Assembly (NCBI GenBank): GCA_002342365.1 | Contig: DDPV01000043.1 | Coordinates: forward strand, 141,817-168,265 | Direction: 5' to 3' | Length of the DNA: 26,449 nucleotides | From: Burkholderiales bacterium UBA2459 | GTDB taxonomy: Bacteria > Pseudomonadota > Gammaproteobacteria > Burkholderiales > Burkholderiaceae_E | Shown: one piece after another, positions 13,884-22,342 of the stretch | How positions within the stretch are numbered: position 1 is the first letter of the stretch | How the letters are laid out: each line of letters starts with the position of its first letter | Position numbers and translations under genes: made by a program | The notes under the pieces: model-generated | Database searches by the model: none | What the model was told of the DNA's origin: nothing | Seen by the model: only the letters and a program-made list of their open reading frames with translations

Positions 13884-15443
13884 ATGACAATCGTTATAGC
13901 TCAGCTCAAACACGAAACCAATACCTTCTCGCCGGTTCCCACCCCGCTTTCGCGCTTCACGCGCGTTGGCGAGACTCCGCCCTGCGGTGAGGCAGCCATC
14001 CGGGAATACCGAAACACCGGTTCGGCCATCGCAGCCATGATTGATCTGGTTGAGGAAGCTGGCATGGCCTATCAAATTGCGGTTGCCGGAAACGCGGCCC
14101 CAAGCGGCCCGGTTCAAACCGAGGCCTACGAGTGGATGGTGTCGCGAATTTGTACGGCGGTCGAAGCCGGCTGCGATGCGATCTTGCTCGATCTTCACGG
14201 TGCGATGGTGACTGAGCGGCATGATGACGGCGAAGCCGAGCTGTTGCGCCGCTTGCGTCAGATCGCGCCCGGCGTGCCTATTGCTGTTGCACTGGATATG
14301 CATTGCAACCTCTCAAACAGCATGGTGCAAGCCGCAGATGTGCTTGCGGGCTATCAGACCTATCCGCATGTCGATGTTTATGAGACCGGCGTTCGTGCTG
14401 CCAAACCGATTGTTGATTGGCTCAAGGCCAAGCGACATGTCGACGCAAGCTACCAAACGTCCGGCAATCGTTTGGCCTTCAAGTCTTGGGGACAGGTGCC
14501 GATGATTCCCCATGTGATGCGTCAGTCAAGTCTGGATGCACCCAACCGCGAGATTCAGGCACGATGTCGGGCGATTGAGGCTGAAGGTGCTCTAGCGGCC
14601 AGCGTGTTTGTCGGCTTTCCTCACGCCGATATCCCAAACGCGGGCATGAGCGCCCTGGTGATCGATCCCCACGACCAAAGCCGCGCCGATCGCTGGCGCG
14701 ACGAGCTGCTTGCCATGTGCTGGCAGGCTCGAGAAGCATTCGTCTACCCAATTGAGCCCCTGGACGCTTCGATCGCGCGTGCCAAAGCCTTTGCCGCAAG
14801 TGCATCGATGGGCAAACCTGTGGTGCTGCTTGATCATTACGACAATTGCGCATCCGGCGGCACCATGGACACCACAGCCGTCCTGGCGGCAATGATTCGC
14901 GCCGACTTGCAGCAGGCTGCAGCCTTTGCGATCTTCGACCCGCAATCGGTTCAAAGCTTGATGGCGCTGGGCATAGGCGCCGAGACCACGCTAGCGCTTG
15001 GGGGCAAGCACCCGCTTGCTGCGCTCAAGCTCCAGGGCGAACCGCTTACTTTGACAGGGAGAATAAAAACCCTCACCGATGGACAGTACAGGTTTCGCGG
15101 TCCTATGGCACGCGGTGAACGGGCCAGTATGGGTCCATCCGCGGTCTTGCAAGTCGGAGGCATCGAGGTTGCGATCATCTCGCGCCATGTGGAGCCCTTT
15201 GACATCAACACCTTGACCGCACTTGGCATCGACCCTCACAGCAAGCAGTATCTGATGCTCAAGAGTCGCGTGCACTGGCGCGCCGGGCTTGGCGATTTGG
15301 CTGGGGCCGTGGTCGAGTGTGCAGGCGTGGGCGTTTGCACGTCGGACTACAACGCGCTTCGTTTTCAAAACTTGCGGCGACCGATTTATCCCTTGGATGC
15401 CGATACCCGCTTTGAACCCGGACAAGTCATCCAGGGAGGTTAG
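13884..15443 (+). CDS. M81/MlrC-family metalloprotein, copy 1
   Basis: The protein has 519 residues from the ATG at 13884, chosen because GGAG lies 8 nt upstream; a TTG at 13854 would add 10 residues with no ribosome-binding site. It has the two MlrC parts: an N-terminal DUF1485-type domain (1 to about 300) and an MlrC C-terminal domain (about 315-510). Probable zinc ligands are Glu11 in KHETNTF, Asp138 and His140 in ALDMH, and His162 in YPHVD. LDLHGAMVTE (102-111) is the other family motif. There is no signal peptide, so it is cytoplasmic. MlrC of Sphingomonas cleaves linear microcystin products at the Adda-Glu bond, but most family members have no known substrate. The C-terminal motif reads DNCASGGTMDTT, a little off the usual glycine-rich form. 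The natural substrate here is unknown. Confidence 0.85.
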   Translation: MTIVIAQLKHETNTFSPVPTPLSRFTRVGETPPCGEAAIREYRNTGSAIAAMIDLVEEAGMAYQIAVAGNAAPSGPVQTEAYEWMVSRICTAVEAGCDAILLDLHGAMVTERHDDGEAELLRRLRQIAPGVPIAVALDMHCNLSNSMVQAADVLAGYQTYPHVDVYETGVRAAKPIVDWLKAKRHVDASYQTSGNRLAFKSWGQVPMIPHVMRQSSLDAPNREIQARCRAIEAEGALAASVFVGFPHADIPNAGMSALVIDPHDQSRADRWRDELLAMCWQAREAFVYPIEPLDASIARAKAFAASASMGKPVVLLDHYDNCASGGTMDTTAVLAAMIRADLQQAAAFAIFDPQSVQSLMALGIGAETTLALGGKHPLAALKLQGEPLTLTGRIKTLTDGQYRFRGPMARGERASMGPSAVLQVGGIEVAIISRHVEPFDINTLTALGIDPHSKQYLMLKSRVHWRAGLGDLAGAVVECAGVGVCTSDYNALRFQNLRRPIYPLDADTRFEPGQVIQGG

Positions 15444-15446
15444 TCG

Positions 15447-16949
15447 ATGGCAAGGATTGCAATTGGCGGGATGCAGCACGAGACAAACACCTTTGCGCCG
15501 AGCAAGGCCACCTATCAGGCTTTCGAGCAAGGCGGCGGATGGCCAAGCGTTCAAGTGGGTGCATCGATGTTTGAAGCGCTGGAAGGTGCAAATATTCCCG
15601 CACAAGGCGCCATTGAGGCTTTTCGGGCGCAGGGCCATCAGCTGCTGCCGCTGACCTGGGCAGCGGCCTCGCCCTCTGCCCACGTGACTCGCGATGCCTT
15701 TGAGCGGATTATTGGTTCGCTCGAAGACGGCCTCAAACCTGCGATGGCCGATCCCTCAGGCTTGGATGCGGTTTATCTTGACCTGCACGGTGCCATGGTC
15801 ACCGAAGATCATGACGACGGTGAAGGCGAAATTCTGCGTCGCGTTCGGGGCATTGTCGGAAATCGCGTGCCGGTGGTTGCAAGCCTTGACCTGCACGCAA
15901 ATGTGAGCCAGGCAATGGTTGAGCATGCCGATGCGATATCAATTTATCGCAGCTACCCGCATGTGGACATGGCCGAAACTGGCGCTCGGGCAGCATTTCT
16001 CGCGATGCACATGCTTGCGCGCGGAAAGCGCCCCTTCAAGCGCTATCAAACCTTTTCCTATTTGACTGGAATCCCTTCGCAAAGCACCTTTATTGAACCC
16101 GCGAAATCGCTCTATGAATTGTTACAACAACTTGAGCGCAAGCACCACTGTTTCTTGTCCTTTGCGCAAGGTTTTCCGATGGCCGATATCCACGACTGTG
16201 GCATGAGCGTGCTCGGATACGGAGATGACGCGCAGGAGCTCGATCTGGCCATGCTCAGCATGACCGACGCGGTAGAAAGCGCTGAAAAAGACTATGCGCT
16301 GGAGCTCTACACCCCACAAGACGCAATCCAAAGGGCGATGCGCCTCGGAAGCTTGGGGCGCCCGGTCGTGATCGCAGATTCGCAGGACAACCCGGGGGCC
16401 GGCGGCAACGGTGACACAACCGGTTTGCTGAACGCCCTGCTCGAAGTCAAAGCACAGGATGCCTGCCTTGGCCTACTCATTGATCCGGCCGCTGCGGATC
16501 GCGCGCATGAGGCCGGACAAGGTGCCAGCCTCGAGTTCGAACTCGGTGCGCGTTCCGGTCTTGCGGGACATCATCCGGTGCGCGGTCGTTTTACGGTTGA
16601 GCGGCTTGGCGACGGACGTTTTACCTGCACCGGGCCGATGTTTAAGGGGTTTAGGATGCAACTGGGAAAGATGGCACTGCTCAGACAAGAAGGCGTTCGT
16701 GTCGCACTTGCCAGTATCAAATGCCAGGCTGCTGATCAGGCAATGTTTCGCCATTTAGGGATCGAACCATCCAGCCAGCGCATTCTGGTGTTGAAAAGCT
16801 CAGTCCATTTTCGCGCCGACTTCCAACCCATTGCGGCCGAAGTGCTGGTTGCTCGCTCACCCGGACCTGCACTTGCCGATCCGGCTGACTTTGCCTGGAC
16901 CAAGTTGCGACGCGGCATTCGTTTAAACCCTCTCGGGAACGTGTTTTAG
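15447..16949 (+). CDS. M81/MlrC-family metalloprotein, copy 2
   Basis: The protein has 500 residues and starts 3 bp after copy 1 stops, with AGGGAGG before its ATG, so the pair is co-translated. It has the same two domains and complete motifs: Glu12 in QHETNTF, LDLHGAMVTE (111-120), Asp148 and His150 in SLDLH, and His172 in YPHVD. Its C-terminal motif is the family-typical DNPGAGGNGDTT. By eye the two copies share the motif blocks but differ widely in between, so this is an old duplication or two separately acquired paralogues, not a recent copy. They may form a hetero-oligomer or act on related substrates. No signal peptide. Function is predicted only as a zinc-dependent hydrolase. Confidence 0.85.
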   Translation: MARIAIGGMQHETNTFAPSKATYQAFEQGGGWPSVQVGASMFEALEGANIPAQGAIEAFRAQGHQLLPLTWAAASPSAHVTRDAFERIIGSLEDGLKPAMADPSGLDAVYLDLHGAMVTEDHDDGEGEILRRVRGIVGNRVPVVASLDLHANVSQAMVEHADAISIYRSYPHVDMAETGARAAFLAMHMLARGKRPFKRYQTFSYLTGIPSQSTFIEPAKSLYELLQQLERKHHCFLSFAQGFPMADIHDCGMSVLGYGDDAQELDLAMLSMTDAVESAEKDYALELYTPQDAIQRAMRLGSLGRPVVIADSQDNPGAGGNGDTTGLLNALLEVKAQDACLGLLIDPAAADRAHEAGQGASLEFELGARSGLAGHHPVRGRFTVERLGDGRFTCTGPMFKGFRMQLGKMALLRQEGVRVALASIKCQAADQAMFRHLGIEPSSQRILVLKSSVHFRADFQPIAAEVLVARSPGPALADPADFAWTKLRRGIRLNPLGNVF

Positions 16950-16978
16950 CGCGGCACTTGCGCGAAAGGCTCAGACAG

Positions 16979-17839
16979 ATGCTTAGCCCTGGACGAGTTC
17001 CAAGCCCCTCAGATTGGCTTCTCATCGACGTTGGCAATACCTTTTTAAAGTGGGGGCGCTACGCCGCGCTTGCAAGCACAAAAGCTGACGCGGACGCATC
17101 GTTGCAAAGCATGCAACGAACCGCGATCGCCCATTGCATCGTGCAAGGACGGGTGCTGCTTGCAGAGATCCCGATTCTTTCCATCGACTGGCGCGAACAG
17201 GCCTGCCCGTCGATGATTGTGATCTCAAGCGTCGCAGGCACAAGGGTGCGCAACCCTTTACTGCGCGCTCTTGAGGTGTGGAGTGATGCGCCGAGCCCGC
17301 ACTGGATCAGCGCGATGGACGAAGAATGTGGGGTGAGAAATCGCTACCGCAACCCGGGACAGTTGGGAAGTGATCGCTGGGCAGCGCTGATCGGCGCACG
17401 GGCACTTGTCGGCACACAGGCGACCTTTGTGGTTGTTTGCGGTACCGCCACAACCATGGACTTACTCGATGAGACGGGCACATTCCAAGGCGGTTCAATC
17501 ATGCCCGGCCTCGGTTTGATGCAACGCTCATTGCATGAACGCACCGCAGCGCTTCCCGATGCAAGCGGGGAGTACTTGCAGTACCCCCGGCAAACCGTCG
17601 ATGCAATCGCATCGGGCTGCCTGCATGCGCAAGCCGGTGCGGTTGAACGGGTGTACAGACAGTTTCAAGCCGAGCACCCCAAGCTGGTTTGCGTGCTCTC
17701 TGGCGGGGCGGCACGCATGTTATCGCCCAGACTCGACATTGCTCACCGGCTTGTCGACAACCTGGTGCTTGAGGGTCTCTTCAGAATTGCCCGGCAAATG
17801 GCTGGTGCGCTCAGCGCAAAGAGGCAGTCAGCCGCGTGA
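16979..17839 (+). CDS. coaX: Type III pantothenate kinase
   Basis: The protein has 286 residues from the ATG at 16979 (GAAAGG upstream); a TTG at 16958 would add 7. It phosphorylates pantothenate, the first step of CoA synthesis. Motifs of the ASKHA fold are seen: DVGNTFLKWG (17-26, phosphate loop), GQLGSDRWAALIGAR (127-141, with the probable catalytic Asp132), CGTATTMD (154-161) and GGSIMPGL (171-178). Type III enzymes are not inhibited by CoA. In many betaproteobacteria coaX follows birA; here it follows the two MlrC genes by 29 bp, apparently in the fumarase operon. The gene ends 9 bp from the convergent aapP stop. Confidence 0.92.
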   Translation: MLSPGRVPSPSDWLLIDVGNTFLKWGRYAALASTKADADASLQSMQRTAIAHCIVQGRVLLAEIPILSIDWREQACPSMIVISSVAGTRVRNPLLRALEVWSDAPSPHWISAMDEECGVRNRYRNPGQLGSDRWAALIGARALVGTQATFVVVCGTATTMDLLDETGTFQGGSIMPGLGLMQRSLHERTAALPDASGEYLQYPRQTVDAIASGCLHAQAGAVERVYRQFQAEHPKLVCVLSGGAARMLSPRLDIAHRLVDNLVLEGLFRIARQMAGALSAKRQSAA

Positions 17840-17848
17840 AACCCAAGC

Positions 17849-18592
17849 TCAATGACCAAGGATTTTTGAGAGGAAATCCTTGGTGCGATCGCTTTGGGGA
17901 TCATTGAAAAACTGGTCGGGAGGCGCTTGCTCAACGATTTGCCCCTGATCCATGAATATCACCCGATCCGCAACGGCCTTTGCAAAACCCATCTCGTGGG
18001 TCACGACCACCATCGTGATGCCCTGGCCGGCCAACTCGATCATCACATCAAGTACCTCTTTGATCATTTCCGGATCCAGTGCCGATGTTGGCTCATCGAA
18101 CAACATGATCTTGGGCCGCAAGCACAGGGCACGAGCGATTGCAACCCGTTGTTGCTGACCACCCGAGAGCTGCAGCGGATACTTCTGAGCCTGCTCGGCG
18201 ATTTTCACCCGCTCAAGCTGCTGCATCGCGCGCTCTTGAGCATCCTTGCGCGGAATCTTGCTGACCCACATCGGTGATAAGGTAAGATTTTCTATCACGG
18301 TCAAATGCGGAAAGAGATTGAATTGCTGGAATACCATGCCGACTTGCTTGCGGACCGCATCGACAGCTGCGACATCATCGCCAAGCCTGATGCCATCAAT
18401 CACGATCTCGCCCTCCTGATGCTCCTCAAGCCGGTTGATACACCGGATCAGCGTTGATTTCCCGGAGCCCGATGGGCCGCAAATCACAAGCTTTTCGCCT
18501 CTGGCCACATCAAGGTTGATATCGCGCAGCACGTGGAACTGGTTTCCATACCACTTGTTCACCTTACTGAATCGGATGATGCTCTCGCTCAC
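17849..18592 (-). CDS. aapP: ATP-binding protein of general (acidic/amide) amino-acid ABC transporter
   Basis: The protein has 247 residues, one ABC ATPase domain of the polar amino-acid importer class (AapP/BztD/GlnQ). Walker A is GPSGSGKS (39-46), the Q loop is VFQQFNLFPH, the signature is LSGGQQQRV (142-150), Walker B is IMLFDE (162-167), then the D loop SALDPE and the switch His199 in VVTHEMGFA. It drives import by the two permeases encoded just upstream. The start codon is GTG at 18592, 24 bp after the aapM stop, with AGGAAGG some 10 nt before it. Last gene of the aapJQMP operon. Its final codons contain a perfect 10-bp inverted repeat. Confidence 0.93.
   Translation of the reverse strand: MSESIIRFSKVNKWYGNQFHVLRDINLDVARGEKLVICGPSGSGKSTLIRCINRLEEHQEGEIVIDGIRLGDDVAAVDAVRKQVGMVFQQFNLFPHLTVIENLTLSPMWVSKIPRKDAQERAMQQLERVKIAEQAQKYPLQLSGGQQQRVAIARALCLRPKIMLFDEPTSALDPEMIKEVLDVMIELAGQGITMVVVTHEMGFAKAVADRVIFMDQGQIVEQAPPDQFFNDPQSDRTKDFLSKILGH
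17856..17883. repeat. Perfect inverted repeat at the coaX/aapP convergent junction
   Basis: CCAAGGATTT and AAATCCTTGG form a perfect 10-bp stem around an 8-nt loop. It lies within the last codons of aapP and 17 bp past the coaX stop. There is no clear T run on either side, so it may be a weak bidirectional terminator, an mRNA 3'-end hairpin, or chance. Confidence 0.5.
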
Positions 18593-18616
18593 GGGGACTC
18601 GCCTTCCTGAAATGGC

Positions 18617-19732
18617 TCAGCGGGCTCGCGATCGAGACAACTGCGCTTCGATCCAGAGACTATAGCGTGACATCGCGTAGCAGCCCGCAAAGTAAATCAA
18701 GGTGATAAATAAATAAGCCTCGAGCTTGAAGGGTCGCCAGTCAGCGTCGCTGTTCAAGGCCAGACCCAGTGCGCCGGTAAGCTCATAGAGACTGACAATG
18801 GTGACAAGTGAGGTGTCTTTGAAAATCCCGATGAAGTTGTTCATCACACCCGGTACGACCATGGCTAAAGCCTGAGGCAGCACAATCTTGCGTTGCGTTT
18901 GCCAGTAGGTCATGCCAAGCGACTGCGCTGCTTCAATCTGACCTTTCGGTATGGCTTGCAGCCCGCCGCGAATGACTTCGGCCATGTAGGCTGCAGCAAA
19001 GAGGGTAATACCGATGAAGACGCGCAAGAGCACATCAATTTTTGTACCCGTCGGCATCAAGAGAGGAAACATGAACGAGGCCATGAATAAAACCGAGATC
19101 AGGGGTACACCCCGAATCAATTCGATATAGACCGTACACAGTGCGCTCACCGCAGGCATCGCGGAGCGTCTGCCCAGTGCCATAAGAACGCTCAACGGAA
19201 AGGCAGCCACGATTGAAAGGCTTGCCAGCAAGACCGTTAAAGGCAGCCCACCCCAGCGATCGGTCTCGACGACGCTGAGACCCCAATAGCCACCGTGCAG
19301 AATCACAAAAACTGCGGCCACAACCACCAACCAAAGCAGCAATAGCCAGCGGCTCCAAAGAGCCCGGGTGCAACTCGCAACAAGCAAGGCAAGAAGCAGC
19401 GAAGTTGCAAGCAAGGGGCGCCAATGCTCAGCATGCGGGTAGTACCCAAAGATGATCACCCGATACTTCTCGGTAATCACCCCCCAGCAAGCGCCCTCGC
19501 CCATCGACTGCTTGCACAAGGCAGCGTCAGCTGTCCAGACCGGATGGATCAGGGCCCAGGCGATGAAATCGGGGATGGTCTGAAAAAAAATCAGCACGAG
19601 GATCAGCGTCGTGATGCTGCTGAATCGGCTACCGAACAAGTGCCTTCGTAGAGCTGCAACAAGGCCCTGATCGCTCGCTGGTGCTTGGCGTGCGGCAACC
19701 GCAGCAAACACTTGAGCCTGATGCGCGCTCAT
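18617..19732 (-). CDS. aapM: Permease protein of general amino-acid ABC transporter (AapM/BztC)
   Basis: The protein has 371 residues with about eight membrane helices. The C-terminal half is a His/Glu/Gln/Arg/opine-type permease domain: PLTVLLASLSIVAAFPLSVLMALGRRS, then YIELIRGVPLISVLFM, and the ATPase-contact EAA loop GGLQAIPKGQIEAAQSLGMT (252-271). The long N-terminal part, with helices near 42-62 and 106-145 and a periplasmic loop with Cys residues, is characteristic of AapM/BztC, not of shorter permeases. With AapQ it forms the membrane channel for glutamate, glutamine, aspartate, asparagine and related amino acids. There is a 52-bp gap after aapQ and 24 bp before aapP. The ATG at 19732 has no strong Shine-Dalgarno. 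Confidence 0.92.
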   Translation of the reverse strand: MSAHQAQVFAAVAARQAPASDQGLVAALRRHLFGSRFSSITTLILVLIFFQTIPDFIAWALIHPVWTADAALCKQSMGEGACWGVITEKYRVIIFGYYPHAEHWRPLLATSLLLALLVASCTRALWSRWLLLLWLVVVAAVFVILHGGYWGLSVVETDRWGGLPLTVLLASLSIVAAFPLSVLMALGRRSAMPAVSALCTVYIELIRGVPLISVLFMASFMFPLLMPTGTKIDVLLRVFIGITLFAAAYMAEVIRGGLQAIPKGQIEAAQSLGMTYWQTQRKIVLPQALAMVVPGVMNNFIGIFKDTSLVTIVSLYELTGALGLALNSDADWRPFKLEAYLFITLIYFAGCYAMSRYSLWIEAQLSRSRAR

Positions 19733-19784
19733 GCTTTGGTCTTGCGGCCTACGGTTCGGAACAGGAATCGACGCATGGCGCAGC

Positions 19785-21023
19785 CTAGCGTTCTTGAATC
19801 GCCGCGCGGGCGTTGTACCAATTCATCAAGGCCGACGTACTCAGCGAAGTTGTCAAATACACGATCATGATGATCGATATACATTCCACAGCACGGCCCG
19901 TTTGATTGATCGAGGTATTCAAAATCGACACCACGTCGGGATAGCCGATCGCTACGGCAAGCGAGGAGTTCTTGGTAAGGTTCAGGTATTGGCTTGTAAG
20001 CGGCGGAATGATCACGCGTAGCGCTTGCGGAAGCAGTACCAGGCGCATCTCCTGTCCCGGCGACAGTCCAAGCGACTGGGCAGCCTCGCCTTGTCCACGC
20101 GGCACAGCCTGGATACCGGCACGCACCACTTCGGCGATAAATCCTGCGGTGTACAAGGTCAGCCCGATCAGCACAGCCAGAAATTCGGGTGTGAGAGCAC
20201 CGCCTCCGTCGATTGCAAAAGTCCCCATCTCGGGATAGCGCAGGGCTGTTGGAGCCCCACCCAGCAGCCAGCCGGCAAGCGTACCGCCTACCAAAAATCC
20301 GAACGCCGGCAGCAGCAGCTTAGGCGTTTGACCTGTCGCTTCGAAGCGAGCAAACTGCCTTTGTCGCCACCGATAGACCGCAATCAGGCCCGCCAAGAAA
20401 CCGATCAATGCGGTCCCGTGCCCAAGCGCCCACTGAGGCAGGGGAAAACTGACACCTCCCTTACTCAGATAAAACCCGCCGCCAAAGACCCAGGGTTCAT
20501 TGGGCGCTGGCAAAAACTCGGTGAGCAACAAATACCACATCAAGAGTTGTAACAACACCGGTACATTGCGAAAGAACTCTACATAGGCCTGACAGAGCAC
20601 GCGAAGCAAGAGATTTCTGGAAAAGCGACCAATACCGACCGCCGTACCGATGATCGTTGCAAGAATAATACCGAGCAAGGCAACCCGTACCGTGTTGCTC
20701 AGCCCCACCAATACGGCCTTCCAGTAGGGGTCGCCCGAGTCATAGGCGAACATGGTTTCGCCGATGTCAAAGCCTGCGGGTTGAATCAAAAATCCATAAC
20801 CACTCTGAATCCCGCGAAGTCGCATATTGTCAGTGGTGTTATGAATCAGGTACGCAGCGACCGCAATCAGAACGAGAACAAAAAAACCCTGGAAAATTTT
20901 GGATCGAAAGGCCTCGCTTTTCCACGACCATGACGAGGTGCGAGGCGGAGCCGCTCTTGGCGCAATCATGTCCTCGGCACTTCGCGCGTAGGGCTGCTGC
21001 GAATCTGAAAGCTGGAGTTTCAT
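19785..21023 (-). CDS. aapQ: Permease protein of general amino-acid ABC transporter (AapQ/BztB)
   Basis: The protein has 412 residues, a cytoplasmic N-terminus of about 40 residues, then about eight membrane helices. The family marks are GFDIGETMFAYDSGDPYWKA in the first periplasmic loop, GLSNTVRVALLGIILATIIGT, FFRNVPVLLQLLMWY, and the EAA loop AGIQAVPRGQGEAAQSLGLS. The split permease domain with a large inserted loop is the AapQ/BztB layout. It pairs with AapM. The upstream gap of 170 bp to aapJ holds two hairpins and should make permease expression lower than that of the binding protein. The ATG at 21023 lacks a strong Shine-Dalgarno. Confidence 0.92.
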   Translation of the reverse strand: MKLQLSDSQQPYARSAEDMIAPRAAPPRTSSWSWKSEAFRSKIFQGFFVLVLIAVAAYLIHNTTDNMRLRGIQSGYGFLIQPAGFDIGETMFAYDSGDPYWKAVLVGLSNTVRVALLGIILATIIGTAVGIGRFSRNLLLRVLCQAYVEFFRNVPVLLQLLMWYLLLTEFLPAPNEPWVFGGGFYLSKGGVSFPLPQWALGHGTALIGFLAGLIAVYRWRQRQFARFEATGQTPKLLLPAFGFLVGGTLAGWLLGGAPTALRYPEMGTFAIDGGGALTPEFLAVLIGLTLYTAGFIAEVVRAGIQAVPRGQGEAAQSLGLSPGQEMRLVLLPQALRVIIPPLTSQYLNLTKNSSLAVAIGYPDVVSILNTSINQTGRAVECISIIMIVYLTTSLSTSALMNWYNARAAIQER

Positions 21024-21065
21024 GAGGGCTGAGGCATCAGGGTTTTGGATCGTATTGAAGTCGCG

Positions 21066-21097
21066 TCCGGACCCCGCTTATCAAAGCGAGGACCGGA
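21066..21097 (-). repeat. Hairpin A in the aapJ-aapQ gap
   Basis: A 14-position stem with 12 pairs (21066-21079 with 21084-21097) closes a 4-nt loop. It is GC-rich and has no T run, so it looks like an attenuating or RNA-stabilising element, not a full terminator. Confidence 0.55.
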
Positions 21098-21118
21098 GGA
21101 TCCATTGAACACCATAAA

Positions 21119-21151
21119 GGTGCTGCCGAATTTTCAAGCAATTCCAGCACC
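21119..21151 (-). repeat. Hairpin B in the aapJ-aapQ gap
   Basis: GGTGCTG/CAGCACC (7 bp) continues, after a 2-nt bulge, into GAATT/AATTC (5 bp) around a 7-nt loop. On the minus strand only TTT follows. It starts 42 bp past the aapJ stop and probably protects the aapJ mRNA end or partly stops transcription. Confidence 0.6.
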
Positions 21152-21193
21152 CGACGACAAGCTTAAGAAGGTTTCAGTCTGCGAGGTCTTGAC

Positions 21194-22222
21194 TTAGCGA
21201 AGTGGGGGTGCGTACTGCAAGCCACCCTTACTCCAGAGATTGTTCAATCCTCGGGGTAATTTGATGGTCGAGTTTGCACCCACGTTGCGCTCGAACATCT
21301 CGCCGTAGTTGCCCACGGCTTTAATCGCACGCGCTGCCCACTCTCTATCAAGGCCAAGCAATTTGCCCATATCTTCTGAAGTACCCAGAAGACGCTGGAT
21401 CGGTGGCTCGGTGCTCGACTTCATTTGATCGACGTTGGCCTGCGTGACGCCATACTCTTCAGCTTCAAGCAAGGCGTTGAAGGTCCACTTCACCACGATG
21501 AAAAATTCTTCGTCACCACGACGAACCGAAGGACCGAGCGGCTCTTTGGAGATCAGGTCGGGAAGAATCGTATGCTCATTCGGATCTTTAGCTTCCTTGG
21601 CACGGATACCGGCCAAACCAGAGGCATCCGTTGTGTAGGCCTGACAGCGACCTGCGAAGTAAGCGGCGTTTGCAGCCTCGAGCTTTTCAAACACCACCGG
21701 CTTCAGATTCAGATTATTCGACTTCGAAAAATCGGTCAGATTTTTCTCCGTCGTCGTGCCCGACTGCACGCAGACGGTGGCACCTTTAAGGCGCTTGGCT
21801 GAAGTTACCTTGGTTTTCGTGGGCACCATGAATCCCTGGCCGTCGTAATAAGTGACGCCGGTAAAGAGCATGCCCAGCGATGCATCGCGGGTGAGCGTCC
21901 AGGTGGTGTTGCGCGACAAAACATCGACTTCGCCCGCCTGAAGCGCAGCAAAGCGTTGCTGTGCAGTAAGCGGTACGTACTTGACCTTGCTTGCATCACC
22001 CAGCACCGAAGCGGCAACCGCCTTGCAGACGTCCACATCAAGCCCTGACCAGTTACCCTGGCTGTCGGCCTGCGAGAACCCGGGCAAGCCGGTGCTAACG
22101 CCACAGATTAATTGACCGCGTTGCTTGACCGCATCGAGGGTCTTACCGGCGTGGGCAACGCCGGAGAAAACAGCTATCGAGCCAATTGCGAGCGCCGCTA
22201 CGCCTGCTTTCACTTGCTTCAT
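21194..22222 (-). CDS. aapJ: Periplasmic binding protein of general amino-acid ABC transporter
   Basis: The protein has 342 residues with a signal peptide (1-25, ending VAHA-G). The mature protein starts with TLDAVKQRGQLICGVSTGLPGFSQ, followed by NWSGLDVDVCKAVAASVLGD and the VLSRNTTWTLTRD segment, all typical of AapJ/BztA, the family-3 solute-binding protein for acidic and amide amino acids. It captures the amino acid in the periplasm and delivers it to AapQM. It is the first gene of the operon, with a good Shine-Dalgarno GGGAGAG 8-9 nt before the ATG. The 120 bp upstream should hold the operon promoter, but I find no convincing boxes. Confidence 0.94.
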   Translation of the reverse strand: MKQVKAGVAALAIGSIAVFSGVAHAGKTLDAVKQRGQLICGVSTGLPGFSQADSQGNWSGLDVDVCKAVAASVLGDASKVKYVPLTAQQRFAALQAGEVDVLSRNTTWTLTRDASLGMLFTGVTYYDGQGFMVPTKTKVTSAKRLKGATVCVQSGTTTEKNLTDFSKSNNLNLKPVVFEKLEAANAAYFAGRCQAYTTDASGLAGIRAKEAKDPNEHTILPDLISKEPLGPSVRRGDEEFFIVVKWTFNALLEAEEYGVTQANVDQMKSSTEPPIQRLLGTSEDMGKLLGLDREWAARAIKAVGNYGEMFERNVGANSTIKLPRGLNNLWSKGGLQYAPPLR

Positions 22223-22342
22223 GAATCACTCTCCCATTGATTAGCGTGGTTAAGGACGAGTCATCAGACAAGTCCATGCCGAGCAATGTAACAAACCTGT
22301 CGTTCGTCGTGGCACTTTTCCCTAGAACTTGTCGAGAAAAAC

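Noticed and set aside
14991..15683. Minus-strand 230-codon open frame
   Set aside because: It spans the junction of the two MlrC genes in antisense and has no ribosome-binding site or domain.
13884..16949. MlrC pair as a recent tandem duplication
   Set aside because: Outside the motif blocks the two proteins differ widely, and no long identical DNA stretch is visible.
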